50,400 bases of DNA from a virus, in IMG/VR virus record IMGVR_UViG_3300007734_000718, positions 1-50,400 of that record. One strand, written 5' to 3'. The notes beneath the pieces were generated by a model, which ran no database searches, was not told the origin of the DNA, and saw nothing but the letters and a program-made list of their open reading frames with translations. A program made the position numbers and the translations under genes. Numbering within the stretch: the stretch's first letter is position 1; every line of letters starts with the position of its first letter. Of the stretch, positions 17,700-26,955 are shown one piece after another.

Positions 17700-18722
17700 A
17701 TGTCATTTGCAGGATTTGGCGCGGCCCTTGGCGATTTGTTTACAGGAATGTCGCAAGCTGACAAAGAACGCGAAAAAGTAAGACGCGCGCAACTAATGCA
17801 AGATGCTCAGATTAGCGACATTGGTTCGCAGGGGCGTGAGCGCGATGCAATGGCGGCGCAACGGCTGGCGCAAGCAAAACGCGATGAGCAACTGGCGTCT
17901 CCAGAGTTTGCCTCGCATCTTACTCGCGCTATTACGGACGGCAACGTTGACGATATAGCGTGGATAACACAACGCCGCCCAGAGCTTCTTTCAACCCTGA
18001 GCCGCAATCCCCCGACTCCCAAGTCGTTGCAATCCGCAGAGTTTATGCTTGGCAACAAAGCGGTAAAAGGATATTACGACGGTACAGTCGGCGGGTATTT
18101 TTACAACGGAGTTCGGGTTCCTAACCCCGGAGTAATCCCGCCATCTTCGGCGGGTGCGGATAATCTTGCAGAGTATCGTAAATTTGAAGTTGCCAAAGAT
18201 ATGCTTGCCAATGCAAATCGTAATGTCCCGCAACCCGGCAAGGCATTTCCTGCGGGGTATGGTTCTGGAAAACGAGAAATCAATGCTAAACTCTTGACGC
18301 CCGACCAAACCGCATTGGCAAGTTCCTTGCATATGCCAATTCCGCAAGCAAGTGAAAAAAATCCTATTGCGGTTATGCAAAACCCGCAATACGCAAAAGC
18401 CTTGCGCGATTCTTCTGCGTATGTCAACAGTCCGGCATACCAGAATGTACAAACAATGTATCAAAACGCGGCAATGAACGCGGCGGGGAATAACGCAGGT
18501 GGCGCTCCGCAAGCATTGCCAGCCGCCCCACCAGTCCTGCCAGCCGCCCGGCCTATGCCTCCGGTGCCGCAAAACAATCAGCAACAGCAAGCGCAACATT
18601 TAGATAAAGACCCCGGATTTGTCGCATTGGTAAATTCCCTCAGAGGAAAGCCTTATGCCGATATTGTTCGGGCAGTAACAGCGGCTGGTTATGATGTAAA
18701 CACTGGTCGAAGGAAACAATAA
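17700..18722 (+). CDS. Putative internal virion protein, 340 aa
   Basis: AAGGAGATATTACA gives a strong ribosome site before ATG 17700. The N-terminal 70 residues begin MSFAGFGAALGDLF and continue as a charged helix rich in Gln, Arg and Glu, like other podovirus ejection proteins. The middle has no recognisable motif. Residues 260-300 are Pro/Ala-rich and disordered, and the C-terminus is a short globular segment with SLRGKPYADIVRAVTAAGYD. It is between the Gln-rich protein and the giant polyvalent protein and probably belongs to the same ejected complex. Function unknown. Confidence 0.6.
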   Translation: MSFAGFGAALGDLFTGMSQADKEREKVRRAQLMQDAQISDIGSQGRERDAMAAQRLAQAKRDEQLASPEFASHLTRAITDGNVDDIAWITQRRPELLSTLSRNPPTPKSLQSAEFMLGNKAVKGYYDGTVGGYFYNGVRVPNPGVIPPSSAGADNLAEYRKFEVAKDMLANANRNVPQPGKAFPAGYGSGKREINAKLLTPDQTALASSLHMPIPQASEKNPIAVMQNPQYAKALRDSSAYVNSPAYQNVQTMYQNAAMNAAGNNAGGAPQALPAAPPVLPAARPMPPVPQNNQQQQAQHLDKDPGFVALVNSLRGKPYADIVRAVTAAGYDVNTGRRKQ

Positions 18723-18725
18723 ACA

Positions 18726-21700
18726 ATGGGAACCAGCGCCCTTGATGACGTGCTGGGTCGTTCGCAAAGCCGCAAGCAAACGGCCCTTGATGAAGTGCTG
18801 GATACCGCGCCATCACCTGAGCGCGTGTACGGCAGTGCAACCCCTGCCAAGCCTATTACTATCACGGCGCAGGCTCCGTCTGCGCTAGAACAGGGGTTGG
18901 CGCGGCGAATGTCACCAACCGCCGCGCAAGCCGCCCAAGACCGCGACGAATCGCAACACGGAAGTAAAGGCAATCAGATTGCAGAATCGTTGTATGCAAC
19001 AACGCACGGCGGCACTCCGTTTCATCAAGCGCCCGCAATTCACATTGTTGCCCCGCGGCGAACGCAATTTATTGACCCGGAGCGCATCAACGCCCGCACG
19101 AATTTGGGTATGGATGCAAACTTGCGACCACGTTCAGCAGAAGATATGGCACAAGCAATGCTGGCGGGAACAGCATTGAGTACGGAAGAAGCCGCTATAC
19201 AGCCTGTTGTGGCGGCGTCTGACCTTGGCGCTCGCGTTGTGCAGGGCGGTGCAAACATCCTAAAAATGGGCGGTGTGCCCTATGCAAAGGATGTTGCAGA
19301 AGAACTGCAACGGTTTCGAGATACAGCCAATAGGATTACAAAACCGACAACCGACGTTGGCAATGTTTCGCGCACCGTTTCACGGGCGGGTGCAAACTTT
19401 TTGCCGTATATGACACTACCCCTTACCGGGGGCGCGGGGATTGCTACAATGACAGGGCTTGGCGCGCTAGAAAAAGCGTCAGATAACAACGCAACGGCGA
19501 CTGACGTACTGGAAAGTGCCGCAATAGGCGGAACGCTTGGGGCTGTTTTTGAAGGGTACAACCCAGTCAAGCGGGCTATCGCCAAGCGCCTCAATGCGTT
19601 TGCAGAAACGCGAGGATTTACGCCCGGCTGGAAGGTGCCTAGCGGTGCGCGCGACTTTGTTGCACCCACGCCAACCGTACAATACGGCGGCGCGGTTGGC
19701 CCGTTTGAACCGGAATTGTCGTCAGAGATTGTCAACAATCGCCTTGCACGGGCCGCCGAACAAGCGCCTGTTCTTGGAGCAGAAGAAATAGTACCGGGGT
19801 TGGCGTATGATGCGCGGTCGCCGCAATTGCAATCTGCGCGCAAACGGTCAATCGCCAGAACCGGAGCGCCGCTAGAATACGCACGGCGAATCGCGGTCAG
19901 CCCAGAAGAAGCGGCGCAATTGCGGCAAGCGGGAGCAGACGCCAGCAACCGTGCGCTTCCCGTCGTCAACGAAAACGCAGTTTCCGCGCTAGAAAAAGCC
20001 GCACAAGAAGGAGCAAATGCGCGCACGGCGACGCAATCTCCAATCATTCGCACTCGCACTGGCGCAATTGCACCAGAAATCTTGCAAGCATTGGGCGGAA
20101 CTGGCGCTGGAGCATTTGCCGGGGGAATGGTAGGCGATACTCCTGAAGACAGAATTCGCAATGCCGCGCTTGGCGGATTAGCGGGAGCATTTGCCCCGTC
20201 AGCAATGCGACGGTTGGTGCGCGAAGAAATTCCGTCTACGGCTGGTCAAGAATGGCTGGCGCAACAAACGGCACGGGGAGAACAGCGCGGGGTAGCATCT
20301 GCCCGTTCCGTACTTTCGCAATATCCGCTTGCGGGGTCGGCAGACTTGCTTCCTTCCGTAACGGCAATTGACAAACCGTTTCAACGGTCAGTCGCAGACT
20401 GGTTTGACCAAGCGCAAAGTGACCCAACAAATCCAGCGGTAATCTCAGCATACCGCAAAATGGCAGATGAAACGCGCCAGCAGTTTCAGCATATGCTGGA
20501 CAACGGCGTCAAGGTCGAGTTTACAGCAGAAGACCCGTATAAAAATAGCGCGGAAATGATGCGCGATTTGGCTGAAAACAATCGCCTGAAGGTGTTTTCG
20601 TCACAAGAAGGACATCATCCAATACTGTCGCCCGATGAAACCAATATGTTTCGGGCAGTCCACGACTACTTCGGTCACGCGCCTTACGGAAATCAGTTTG
20701 GCCCGATTGGAGAGGAAAACGCTTATCGCGTTCACAGCGCGATGTATTCGCCTGAAGCGCGACAAGCAATGGCGGCAGAAACACGCGCTCAAAATTCGTG
20801 GGTCAATGTTCAGCCCGAAAACATTGCAAAGCCGGGCGCACGATATGCTGACCAAAAAGCCGTATTGGTGCCGCAGGAAATGCTGGGCGATTATTCGCGC
20901 CCAAGTGGGTTCAAGGCATACGACATTGGCGGTGCGGTTGGCGATGCGTTCAAACAATGGTCGCGGCAAGACGCAACGGGACGCGCAATTCGTGGAGCTA
21001 CAATTGTAGGGACGGGCGTGGGCCTTGGGCAATCGGATGACGCCACGGCAAGAAAGATTGGCACGGCACTGATGGTGGGGGGTGGTACCTATGGGCTAGG
21101 AGGTTTCACAAGCGAAACCGGCAAAGCGTTTGGAGACCTTGCGGAACGGGTATTTGCTCCCGCATCTCGCACCGCAGAAACAGAAGCGATGTCGCACATT
21201 TTTCGTGCAAACCAAGGCGATGCTCGAAGGGCGTTTGAGCAATCTGTTGCAGGAACGGAAGATTTTGCAAAATTTCTCAATCAAAACCTCACCGCAGGCC
21301 AGCGGATGATGTACATCGATGACATTGAGAAAGGTCGCGCGTTTGCAACAAACCGGCTCAAGCAGGGCACTGGACTGATTCGGGAAATGCTGGACAATAC
21401 GCGCAATCAAATTCAAGCGTTAGATGTTGGGAAACTCAAAACATTTTACGAAAATTATTTTCCGCACATTTGGGAAGACCCCCGTAGCGTTGGACAAGCC
21501 GCGCAAGACGCGATTGCACAGGCAACGGGTCGCCGTCCTCTTGGCGGAGCAAGGTCATTTCTCAAGCAACGCACAATTACCGACACATTTAGTGGGATGT
21601 TTCCGCAGGGTGTTCCTGAAAACCTTGCACAACTAGACGAACAAGCGTTGCGGGCGGAGGTTGCACGGCAAGGCGGGTTGATGCCTCCAACGACTGACCC

Positions 21701-23519
21701 GATTCAACTGGCGCTTATCAAGACCCGCGAAATGCAAAAATTCTTGATGGATGTCAAGTCGATTCAAGATGGGGAACGGCAGGGCATTATTCAATTGGTC
21801 ACTGAACCAAGCCTCGCTCCAGAGGGATGGGTGCGTATCAACAATCCCCTTGGCACGGTTACAGGGTCACGGGATGCGGCGGGGAAAGCCGTCATTACGG
21901 GACAGTATTATGCTCCTGCTCCCGTGCAACAATTGATTGATAATTATTTGTCGCCCGGATTGCGGGGCAACAAGGCATTCGATATGTACCGTACCGTGGG
22001 AAATGGCCTCAATCAAATGCAATTGGGGTTATCGGCGTTCCATTTGGGAATGACAAGCGTTGACGCAATTGTCAGCCAAAATGCGCTGGCAATAGAAAAG
22101 CTGGCGGCGGGAGATATTGCAGACGCACTCAAGTTAGCAGTCACATCCCCTGCCGCGCCCGTCCTCAACTACCTCAGGGGCAAGCAGGTTGCAGAAGCGT
22201 ATTTGAGCAAAACAATGACGGGCAAGGGATACGATGCAATCGCGCAAGCCGTTGCTGATGCTGGTGGCGCAATGAAACAAGACTCGTTTTACAGAGGAAG
22301 TGCCCCTGAAAAAATGATTCAAGCGTGGAAACAGGGGAATATGCTTGGCGCAGTTGGCAATGCCGCGATTGCACCGTTTGAACTGGCGGCAAGGCCAATG
22401 ATGGAACATATTGTGCCAATGCAGAAACTAGGCGTGTTTGCAGATTTGGCGCAGTTTGAATTGGAGCGCCTTCCCGCGCAAGCCACAGATGCCGAACGTC
22501 GTGCGGTTTTGGCAAAAGTGTGGGATTCCGTGGACAACCGAATGGGTCAGTTGGTGTATGACAATATGTTCTGGGACAGGACGTTCAAAGATTTGGCAAT
22601 GGCCTCTACGCGCTCCGTCGGGTGGAACGTCGGCACTATTCGTGAACTTGGTGGCGCAGTCGCAGACGTTGCGACAGGCAAGGGGCTGACGCATAAAGTT
22701 GCGTATGCCGCCAGTTTGCCAATTTCCGTGGGAATGATGGGGGCGGTATATCAATATCTTGCTACCGGACAAGGGCCGCAAGAATTGAAAGATTATTTTT
22801 ATCCCAAAACCGGAACGTATGATTCAAGCGGCAACCCTAATCGAGTGCAACTGCCGTCATACATCCGCGATGTGCGCGACTATGCAACAGATGTCCCCAA
22901 GACGCTAAAACACAAAGTCCATCCGCTCCTGCAAATTGGATGGGATTGGGCCACAAATGAAGATTATCGCGGCGACCAAATCTATAATCCTGACGATAGT
23001 TATGTGCAAAATATGCAACAGGTTGGCTCGTATTTTCTCAAGAATGCGTCGCCATTTGGGATTTCCAATTTGCTTGAACAACAAAAGCGTGGCGCATCAA
23101 TAGGGCAACAAGCCGCAGGGTTTGCTGGCGTAACCGCCGCGCCTCGTGATGTGCAAATGTCACGCGCTCAGCAATTGATGTCGGTTTTGACGCGAAAGGG
23201 CGGTGGTGGATTGACGCCAGAAGATGCCGAAGCGCAACAGCAACGTCGGGATGCGTTGGCTCAACTGCGTGGTGGGAAAGACGCAAATGCCATTGACAAG
23301 GCGCTGTCGTCTGGAGCGCTTGTGCCCAAGCAATTAGAAGATTTGATGCGTCGTGCGGAAATTGACCCGTTAGAGGAAAAGTTCAAACGCCTGTCTTTGC
23401 GCGATGCAATGCGCGTGTACAAGCTGGGCGACCAGCGCGAGCAGGCGCTTTGGGCAGAGGCGCTAGACAATAAAATCAATGCCGCACTAAACGCTGGCCT
23501 TTCCATTCCCAATCCGTGA
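18726..23519 (+). CDS. Giant internal virion / polyvalent protein, 1597 aa
   Basis: This is the largest gene in the window and is predicted to encode a protein packed in the capsid and delivered with DNA. Glycine-zipper hydrophobic segments lie near residues 225-250, 455-495 and 755-800, as in membrane-inserting ejection proteins. Around residues 640-720 is a conserved-looking block, FRAVHDYFGHAPYG then GEENAYRVHSAMYSP then ETRAQNSWVN, that I associate with large phage polyvalent proteins. Around 1270-1440, FWDRTFKDLAMASxRSxGWNxGTIRELGG and a following DYFYPKTG segment resemble the large polyvalent-protein-associated domain LPD38. I see no clear peptidase, transglycosylase or polymerase motif. 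ATG start four bases after the previous stop. Confidence 0.75.
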   Translation: MGTSALDDVLGRSQSRKQTALDEVLDTAPSPERVYGSATPAKPITITAQAPSALEQGLARRMSPTAAQAAQDRDESQHGSKGNQIAESLYATTHGGTPFHQAPAIHIVAPRRTQFIDPERINARTNLGMDANLRPRSAEDMAQAMLAGTALSTEEAAIQPVVAASDLGARVVQGGANILKMGGVPYAKDVAEELQRFRDTANRITKPTTDVGNVSRTVSRAGANFLPYMTLPLTGGAGIATMTGLGALEKASDNNATATDVLESAAIGGTLGAVFEGYNPVKRAIAKRLNAFAETRGFTPGWKVPSGARDFVAPTPTVQYGGAVGPFEPELSSEIVNNRLARAAEQAPVLGAEEIVPGLAYDARSPQLQSARKRSIARTGAPLEYARRIAVSPEEAAQLRQAGADASNRALPVVNENAVSALEKAAQEGANARTATQSPIIRTRTGAIAPEILQALGGTGAGAFAGGMVGDTPEDRIRNAALGGLAGAFAPSAMRRLVREEIPSTAGQEWLAQQTARGEQRGVASARSVLSQYPLAGSADLLPSVTAIDKPFQRSVADWFDQAQSDPTNPAVISAYRKMADETRQQFQHMLDNGVKVEFTAEDPYKNSAEMMRDLAENNRLKVFSSQEGHHPILSPDETNMFRAVHDYFGHAPYGNQFGPIGEENAYRVHSAMYSPEARQAMAAETRAQNSWVNVQPENIAKPGARYADQKAVLVPQEMLGDYSRPSGFKAYDIGGAVGDAFKQWSRQDATGRAIRGATIVGTGVGLGQSDDATARKIGTALMVGGGTYGLGGFTSETGKAFGDLAERVFAPASRTAETEAMSHIFRANQGDARRAFEQSVAGTEDFAKFLNQNLTAGQRMMYIDDIEKGRAFATNRLKQGTGLIREMLDNTRNQIQALDVGKLKTFYENYFPHIWEDPRSVGQAAQDAIAQATGRRPLGGARSFLKQRTITDTFSGMFPQGVPENLAQLDEQALRAEVARQGGLMPPTTDPIQLALIKTREMQKFLMDVKSIQDGERQGIIQLVTEPSLAPEGWVRINNPLGTVTGSRDAAGKAVITGQYYAPAPVQQLIDNYLSPGLRGNKAFDMYRTVGNGLNQMQLGLSAFHLGMTSVDAIVSQNALAIEKLAAGDIADALKLAVTSPAAPVLNYLRGKQVAEAYLSKTMTGKGYDAIAQAVADAGGAMKQDSFYRGSAPEKMIQAWKQGNMLGAVGNAAIAPFELAARPMMEHIVPMQKLGVFADLAQFELERLPAQATDAERRAVLAKVWDSVDNRMGQLVYDNMFWDRTFKDLAMASTRSVGWNVGTIRELGGAVADVATGKGLTHKVAYAASLPISVGMMGAVYQYLATGQGPQELKDYFYPKTGTYDSSGNPNRVQLPSYIRDVRDYATDVPKTLKHKVHPLLQIGWDWATNEDYRGDQIYNPDDSYVQNMQQVGSYFLKNASPFGISNLLEQQKRGASIGQQAAGFAGVTAAPRDVQMSRAQQLMSVLTRKGGGGLTPEDAEAQQQRRDALAQLRGGKDANAIDKALSSGALVPKQLEDLMRRAEIDPLEEKFKRLSLRDAMRVYKLGDQREQALWAEALDNKINAALNAGLSIPNP

Positions 23520-23725
23520 TTGCAATGACGCCTGTAGAACGCTTTGACCTGTGGCTTCAGCGCCACGCCCTCACATTGTTGCTGGCGCTTGCGTGGGTGT
23601 TTCTCACAATGCAGGTGTCCAACAAAGCTGACCGTTCTGCGGTTGAGCGGCTTGAGTATAAAATGGACGCAATTCTCAAATTGTCGTGCAAGGCAAATCC
23701 CGGAGACTCTGTATGTCCACGCTAA
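23516..23725 (+). CDS. Small membrane protein, holin/antiholin candidate, 69 aa
   Basis: The start is GTG in a GTGA overlap, or ATG at 23525. One hydrophobic segment (LTLLLALAWVFLTMQV) is followed by a charged amphipathic helix and a C-terminal tail with two cysteines. Small single-span proteins next to a CHAP endolysin are commonly holin partners or antiholins. It overlaps the next frame by 13 bases. The lysis role is inferred from location and topology. Confidence 0.6.
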   Translation: MIAMTPVERFDLWLQRHALTLLLALAWVFLTMQVSNKADRSAVERLEYKMDAILKLSCKANPGDSVCPR

Positions 23726-23946
23726 TGTCGTTTTCTGCAAACTTTTTTCGCAGACACACGCCAGAAAGTATGGCGCGACTGCTGGCGTTTTGCTGGTTTC
23801 TAGTGGCGGCAGGGTATGCGACCCTAAAATCTGCGCCCGACGTAGCGATTTTTGGATTGATGTCTGCAAACTGCCTGACGTGCCTTGGGTTACGGGGTAA
23901 GCCAATGGCAGGCGAGTCTGCGGGAGCGACAGCCGATGCCAGCTAA
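23713..23946 (+). CDS. Holin candidate, 77 aa
   Basis: This protein has a basic N-terminus (FFRRHTPESMARLL) and two hydrophobic segments, about residues 22-40 and 43-62, the topology of a class II holin. The ATG at 23713 has CGGAGACTC upstream. It overlaps the previous gene by 13 bases and the endolysin by 11 bases, a compact lysis cassette. Holins assemble in the inner membrane and open it so the endolysin reaches peptidoglycan. Family membership cannot be checked here. Confidence 0.62.
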   Translation: MSTLMSFSANFFRRHTPESMARLLAFCWFLVAAGYATLKSAPDVAIFGLMSANCLTCLGLRGKPMAGESAGATADAS

Positions 23947-24373
23947 TTCGGTCGATGTGGCACGGTTGTTTTTGCACATCCGCGAAGCAGGGCCAAACAC
24001 AGGTCAGCGCGTGGAAGCTATACAGAAATGGAGTGGTGGCATCGCCGGGCAATCGTGGTGCTGTTATTTTGTGACGATGGTGCTCGACTTGTGCTACGGC
24101 GGCAAGTCCCCTATCCCCCGGCAGGGCGCGTGTCAGGGGGTCTATGACTTAGCCAAGCAGAAAGGCTGGGTGACGGCGACCCCGAGCGTCGGGGACATCT
24201 ATCTGTATGTGACCGCCGCCGACGACCACGCGCATCATATTGGCCTTGTGACGGGCGTCCACCCGCTGGTCGGCATTAGCGGGAACACGTCAGCCGATGG
24301 CACCTCCAGCAACGGCGACCGTGTTGCCGAGCACGGCATTGCGGCAAAGGTTTTTGTCGCGTACCCCCGCTAA
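23936..24373 (+). CDS. CHAP-domain endolysin, 145 aa
   Basis: The ATG at 23936 follows GCGGGAGCG; the frame upstream to 23885 is shadow over the holin gene. The sequence GQSWCCYFVTMVL supplies the CHAP catalytic cysteine (near residue 42), HHIGLVTG near residue 103 the catalytic histidine, and GISGNTS an Asn/Asp-type third residue. Spacing and length fit a single-domain CHAP amidase/endopeptidase that cleaves peptidoglycan crosslinks at lysis. There is no signal peptide and no separate cell-wall-binding domain. It lies after two holin-like genes, as expected for a lysis cassette. Confidence 0.8.
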   Translation: MPANSVDVARLFLHIREAGPNTGQRVEAIQKWSGGIAGQSWCCYFVTMVLDLCYGGKSPIPRQGACQGVYDLAKQKGWVTATPSVGDIYLYVTAADDHAHHIGLVTGVHPLVGISGNTSADGTSSNGDRVAEHGIAAKVFVAYPR

Positions 24374-24380
24374 CCGAACA

Positions 24381-25871
24381 ATGACTGCTCCATACACGCA
24401 AGGTGATTGGGATTCGTTGATGCGCTTGTTGAAGGGGGGAACCCCAATTCAACCCGTGCATATCACTGCCCCAAAACCAAATCCGATTGAGCAAGCATAC
24501 GCACAAAAGCAATTGGGATTGAATGATGGACAAACGGTGCAAATGCCGAGCGCCCAGCGAATGCTGGCGTCGCAGTTAGTTGGCGGCGCGCGCGATGTAA
24601 TGCAGTCGTTCAACCCCGTAGAATGGGGCAAGCAATTTGCCGAACAAACAAACGAAGGTATTGGAAACTGGAAGTTTGGCAATAAAACGGATGCGTTGAA
24701 AAACTTCGGCGGCGCGGCATTGGCAACAGGTGGGCTAATCGGTATGCCCGAAGGTGGGGTGCTTGAAGAAGGGCTGGTACCCAAATACCGCGCAATGGCA
24801 GAGAATGCAATTGCAAAGGCAAGGGCATTTACAGCGGCGAACGATGCAAAACTTGCACAATGGGGGCAAACAAATGCTATCCCAATGTGGCATTCTTCAC
24901 CTGTGCGCGACATTGACCGATTTACGTTGTCCAAAACTGGCACCGGACAGGGCGCGGCGGTGTATGGACACGGGCTGTATCAAGCGGAATCGCCGTTGGT
25001 ATCAGGGCCGGGAGGTCAGTATGATGCAGAAATGACTAGTAGGTCGTTGACACGGGGAGACGTCCCGCTGGCAAATAGTTGGAGCCGCGATGATTTGGGC
25101 GAGGTGTTGGGACATTTGCGTGACCCGCAATCTGACTTTTCGCGTAATGACCTTGCAGAAATGTTTGCTGACCGCGATAACTTCGGGCGCACGATATTGC
25201 AACCCACAAGCGAGTATCTCAACGACATTGACGAAATTTGGCGACATCGTGGCGGCGTTTATCGCACGGCTATTCAGGCATCGCCTGAACAATTTCTCAA
25301 CCTTGATGCGCCATTTAGCTATCAACCGCCGCCTGTGCAGGAAGCCTTGCAACGGTTGACCGTTCGACGACCGCGTGAGTTTGGTGCAGGAAGTAGAAAC
25401 TATGGCAATCTAAAAAACTTGCTTAGTGACCAATTGCAAGACGGCACTTACGGTCACGAAATTTACAACACCGTAGATAATTTGATGCAGGCCGATGAGT
25501 TCCCCGGCTATGGCAATCATCAAAAACCTGCGGGTGCCCGTGCCAGCGACGCCTTGGCGCGGCGTGGCGTTGTGGGCAATATCTATTGGGATGGGCAAAG
25601 CCGGTATGTGCCGCACGATATTGGCACCGCACTTCAAAGCATAAAAGAAAATATGCCTTTTGTGACTTCGCAAATTGAACAACATCGACTTGCATCGCTA
25701 CGCACCATTGAAAGCGAAGCCGCCAAAATTGACGGGTTGGTCAAATGGCCTATAACGCGCAATACTGCAACCTTTTCCCCATCGCGCATCAAGATTCTAG
25801 AAAAACTTGGGTTGCTCGGTCTTGTGGGTGGCGCATCTCAAATTCCCCAATTGCCAAACAACCAACCGTGA
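24381..25871 (+). CDS. ADP-ribosyltransferase-like polyvalent protein, 496 aa
   Basis: The ATG at 24381 is preferred; the earlier frame overlaps the endolysin. Residues 1-150 are low complexity with a short hydrophobic glycine segment. From about residue 170, WHSSPVRDIDRF..SKTGTGQGAAVYGHGLYQAE is the opening of the ADP-ribosyltransferase domain found in phage polyvalent proteins (ART-PolyVal type), with a His/Ser strand, GTGxGA and YGHGLY block. Near residue 420 a RRGVVGNIYWDGQSR segment matches the usual C-terminal part of these proteins. Such enzymes move ADP-ribose from NAD to a target and may be injected to modify host proteins. The catalytic glutamate was not pinned down, so activity is unproven. 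Confidence 0.7.
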   Translation: MTAPYTQGDWDSLMRLLKGGTPIQPVHITAPKPNPIEQAYAQKQLGLNDGQTVQMPSAQRMLASQLVGGARDVMQSFNPVEWGKQFAEQTNEGIGNWKFGNKTDALKNFGGAALATGGLIGMPEGGVLEEGLVPKYRAMAENAIAKARAFTAANDAKLAQWGQTNAIPMWHSSPVRDIDRFTLSKTGTGQGAAVYGHGLYQAESPLVSGPGGQYDAEMTSRSLTRGDVPLANSWSRDDLGEVLGHLRDPQSDFSRNDLAEMFADRDNFGRTILQPTSEYLNDIDEIWRHRGGVYRTAIQASPEQFLNLDAPFSYQPPPVQEALQRLTVRRPREFGAGSRNYGNLKNLLSDQLQDGTYGHEIYNTVDNLMQADEFPGYGNHQKPAGARASDALARRGVVGNIYWDGQSRYVPHDIGTALQSIKENMPFVTSQIEQHRLASLRTIESEAAKIDGLVKWPITRNTATFSPSRIKILEKLGLLGLVGGASQIPQLPNNQP

Positions 25872-26500
25872 CCGTATTGCGTTGGCTGGCTATTACGCTA
25901 ATGCTGGCGTTAGCGTTGACGGTGTATCGGCTAGAGTCTGCAAGCCAGCAGGCGCTGGTGCGGGCGGAACACGTCGCAGACTCCAGTCACGCCGTTGCAA
26001 TGCGGGCGGTGAGTCTGCAAAAGCGGGCGGAGCAGGCGTTAGTTGGGCGTTATGCGACGGCGCAGGCTCACGCCAGCGTCTCTGTCGCAGACTTTCAGGC
26101 GATGTTGCAGACTCTCTCGCAGACTGTCGCAGACTCCGTTGCAGACTCTCGGTTGCCGGTATTGGGCAACCCGCCGGGTTTGACAATTGTGGGTCTGCCA
26201 CTGGCTCCGCTTGACACGGTTGTGACGCTGGGGTATGTTCGCAGACTCGCAGATGCAGGGCAGGCGGCAGTCGATAGCCTATTGACCGAGCGGTCAGTAG
26301 CGGTGTCGCGTATTGGGGTTTTGGTGGCGCTTGCCGCCGCGCAAGATACGGCGCTGGTTCGTGCGGATACGCTGATTGCGGCGAACCGTCGGCTGGTTGC
26401 CTTGCCGTGCCGTGTGCTGGGGATGCCGTGCCCGTCGCGGCGTGTTAGTTTTGGGTTGGGCGTAGCCATTCCCGTATTCGTGCGATTACTACTGCGATGA
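25868..26500 (+). CDS. Spanin-like inner-membrane protein candidate, 210 aa
   Basis: GTG start in a GTGA overlap. Residues 5-20 are a transmembrane segment (LAITLMLALALTVY), followed by about 130 residues of charged helical sequence and a Pro-rich hinge. A small second hydrophobic patch lies near the C-terminus. Membrane anchor plus long helix next to an endolysin is the layout of an i-spanin. The gene is crowded with the word GCAGACT, seven copies plus two of its complement, read in two frames as QT or AD(S). This encodes the run LQTLSQTVADSVADS. Confidence 0.5.
   Translation: MTVLRWLAITLMLALALTVYRLESASQQALVRAEHVADSSHAVAMRAVSLQKRAEQALVGRYATAQAHASVSVADFQAMLQTLSQTVADSVADSRLPVLGNPPGLTIVGLPLAPLDTVVTLGYVRRLADAGQAAVDSLLTERSVAVSRIGVLVALAAAQDTALVRADTLIAANRRLVALPCRVLGMPCPSRRVSFGLGVAIPVFVRLLLR
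25935..26247. repeat. Cluster of the dispersed word GCAGACT
   Basis: Seven copies of GCAGACT (25976, 26087, 26107, 26119, 26129, 26141, 26241) and two of its complement AGTCTGC (25935, 26012) lie in this stretch of the spanin candidate. They are read in at least two frames, as Q-T and A-D(S), so the repeat is conserved at DNA level. Confidence 0.7.
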
Positions 26501-26829
26501 CCAAGTGCGCCGCGACACGCTGGCCTGCCATTCCCCGCACTATTCGCGGGGCGGGTGGCCCTATCCGGGTGCGCCAAATCCTGCGGGTGCGGTCTGAGGG
26601 CGAGGAATGCTGGGGGACGTGGAGTGCGGAGGAACGCATCATCCGCATCGAGCGGGGCGCAAAAGCCGAGCATAAATGGCGGGTGTTCTTTCACGAATGG
26701 GCACACGCCGCCCTTGATGATGCGGGAGTTTCTAACTTATTTTCGTTGGATGGCAACGAAACGCTGTGTGATGCGATTGCGTCGGCGCGTGTGCAAGAAA
26801 TGCGTGGCACACTAGGATTGACGGAGTAG
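26497..26829 (+). CDS. Small HExxH metallopeptidase-like protein, 110 aa
   Basis: ATGA overlap with the spanin candidate. Residues 67-75 read HEWAHAALD, a zinc-binding HExxH helix, and ETLCDAIASA about 20 residues later supplies a Glu in the position of the third zinc ligand of ImmA/IrrE-like peptidases. The first 60 residues are basic and beta-rich. It ends the late operon, just before a terminator. The target is unknown; ImmA-type enzymes cleave repressors or antitoxins, but no partner is visible here. Confidence 0.62.
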   Translation: MTKCAATRWPAIPRTIRGAGGPIRVRQILRVRSEGEECWGTWSAEERIIRIERGAKAEHKWRVFFHEWAHAALDDAGVSNLFSLDGNETLCDAIASARVQEMRGTLGLTE

Positions 26830-26906
26830 CACACCCCGTGGGCCTACACGGGTGATGCACCGGTTTGGGGCGCGGCGCTCAACAGGTCGGACGCGCCAAG
26901 AATAGC

Positions 26907-26942
26907 ACAAGCCCCGCCACAAAACACGTTGGCGGGGCTTGT
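26907..26942. terminator. Strong bidirectional stem-loop terminator
   Basis: ACAAGCCCCGCCA and TGGCGGGGCTTGT form a perfect 13-bp GC-rich stem around a 10-base loop. It lies between the end of the late operon on the + strand and the tRNA gene on the - strand, so it can end transcripts from both sides. The stem ends in T/G-rich sequence rather than a long T-run. Confidence 0.8.
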
Positions 26943-26955
26943 TGTGTGGGTGTCA

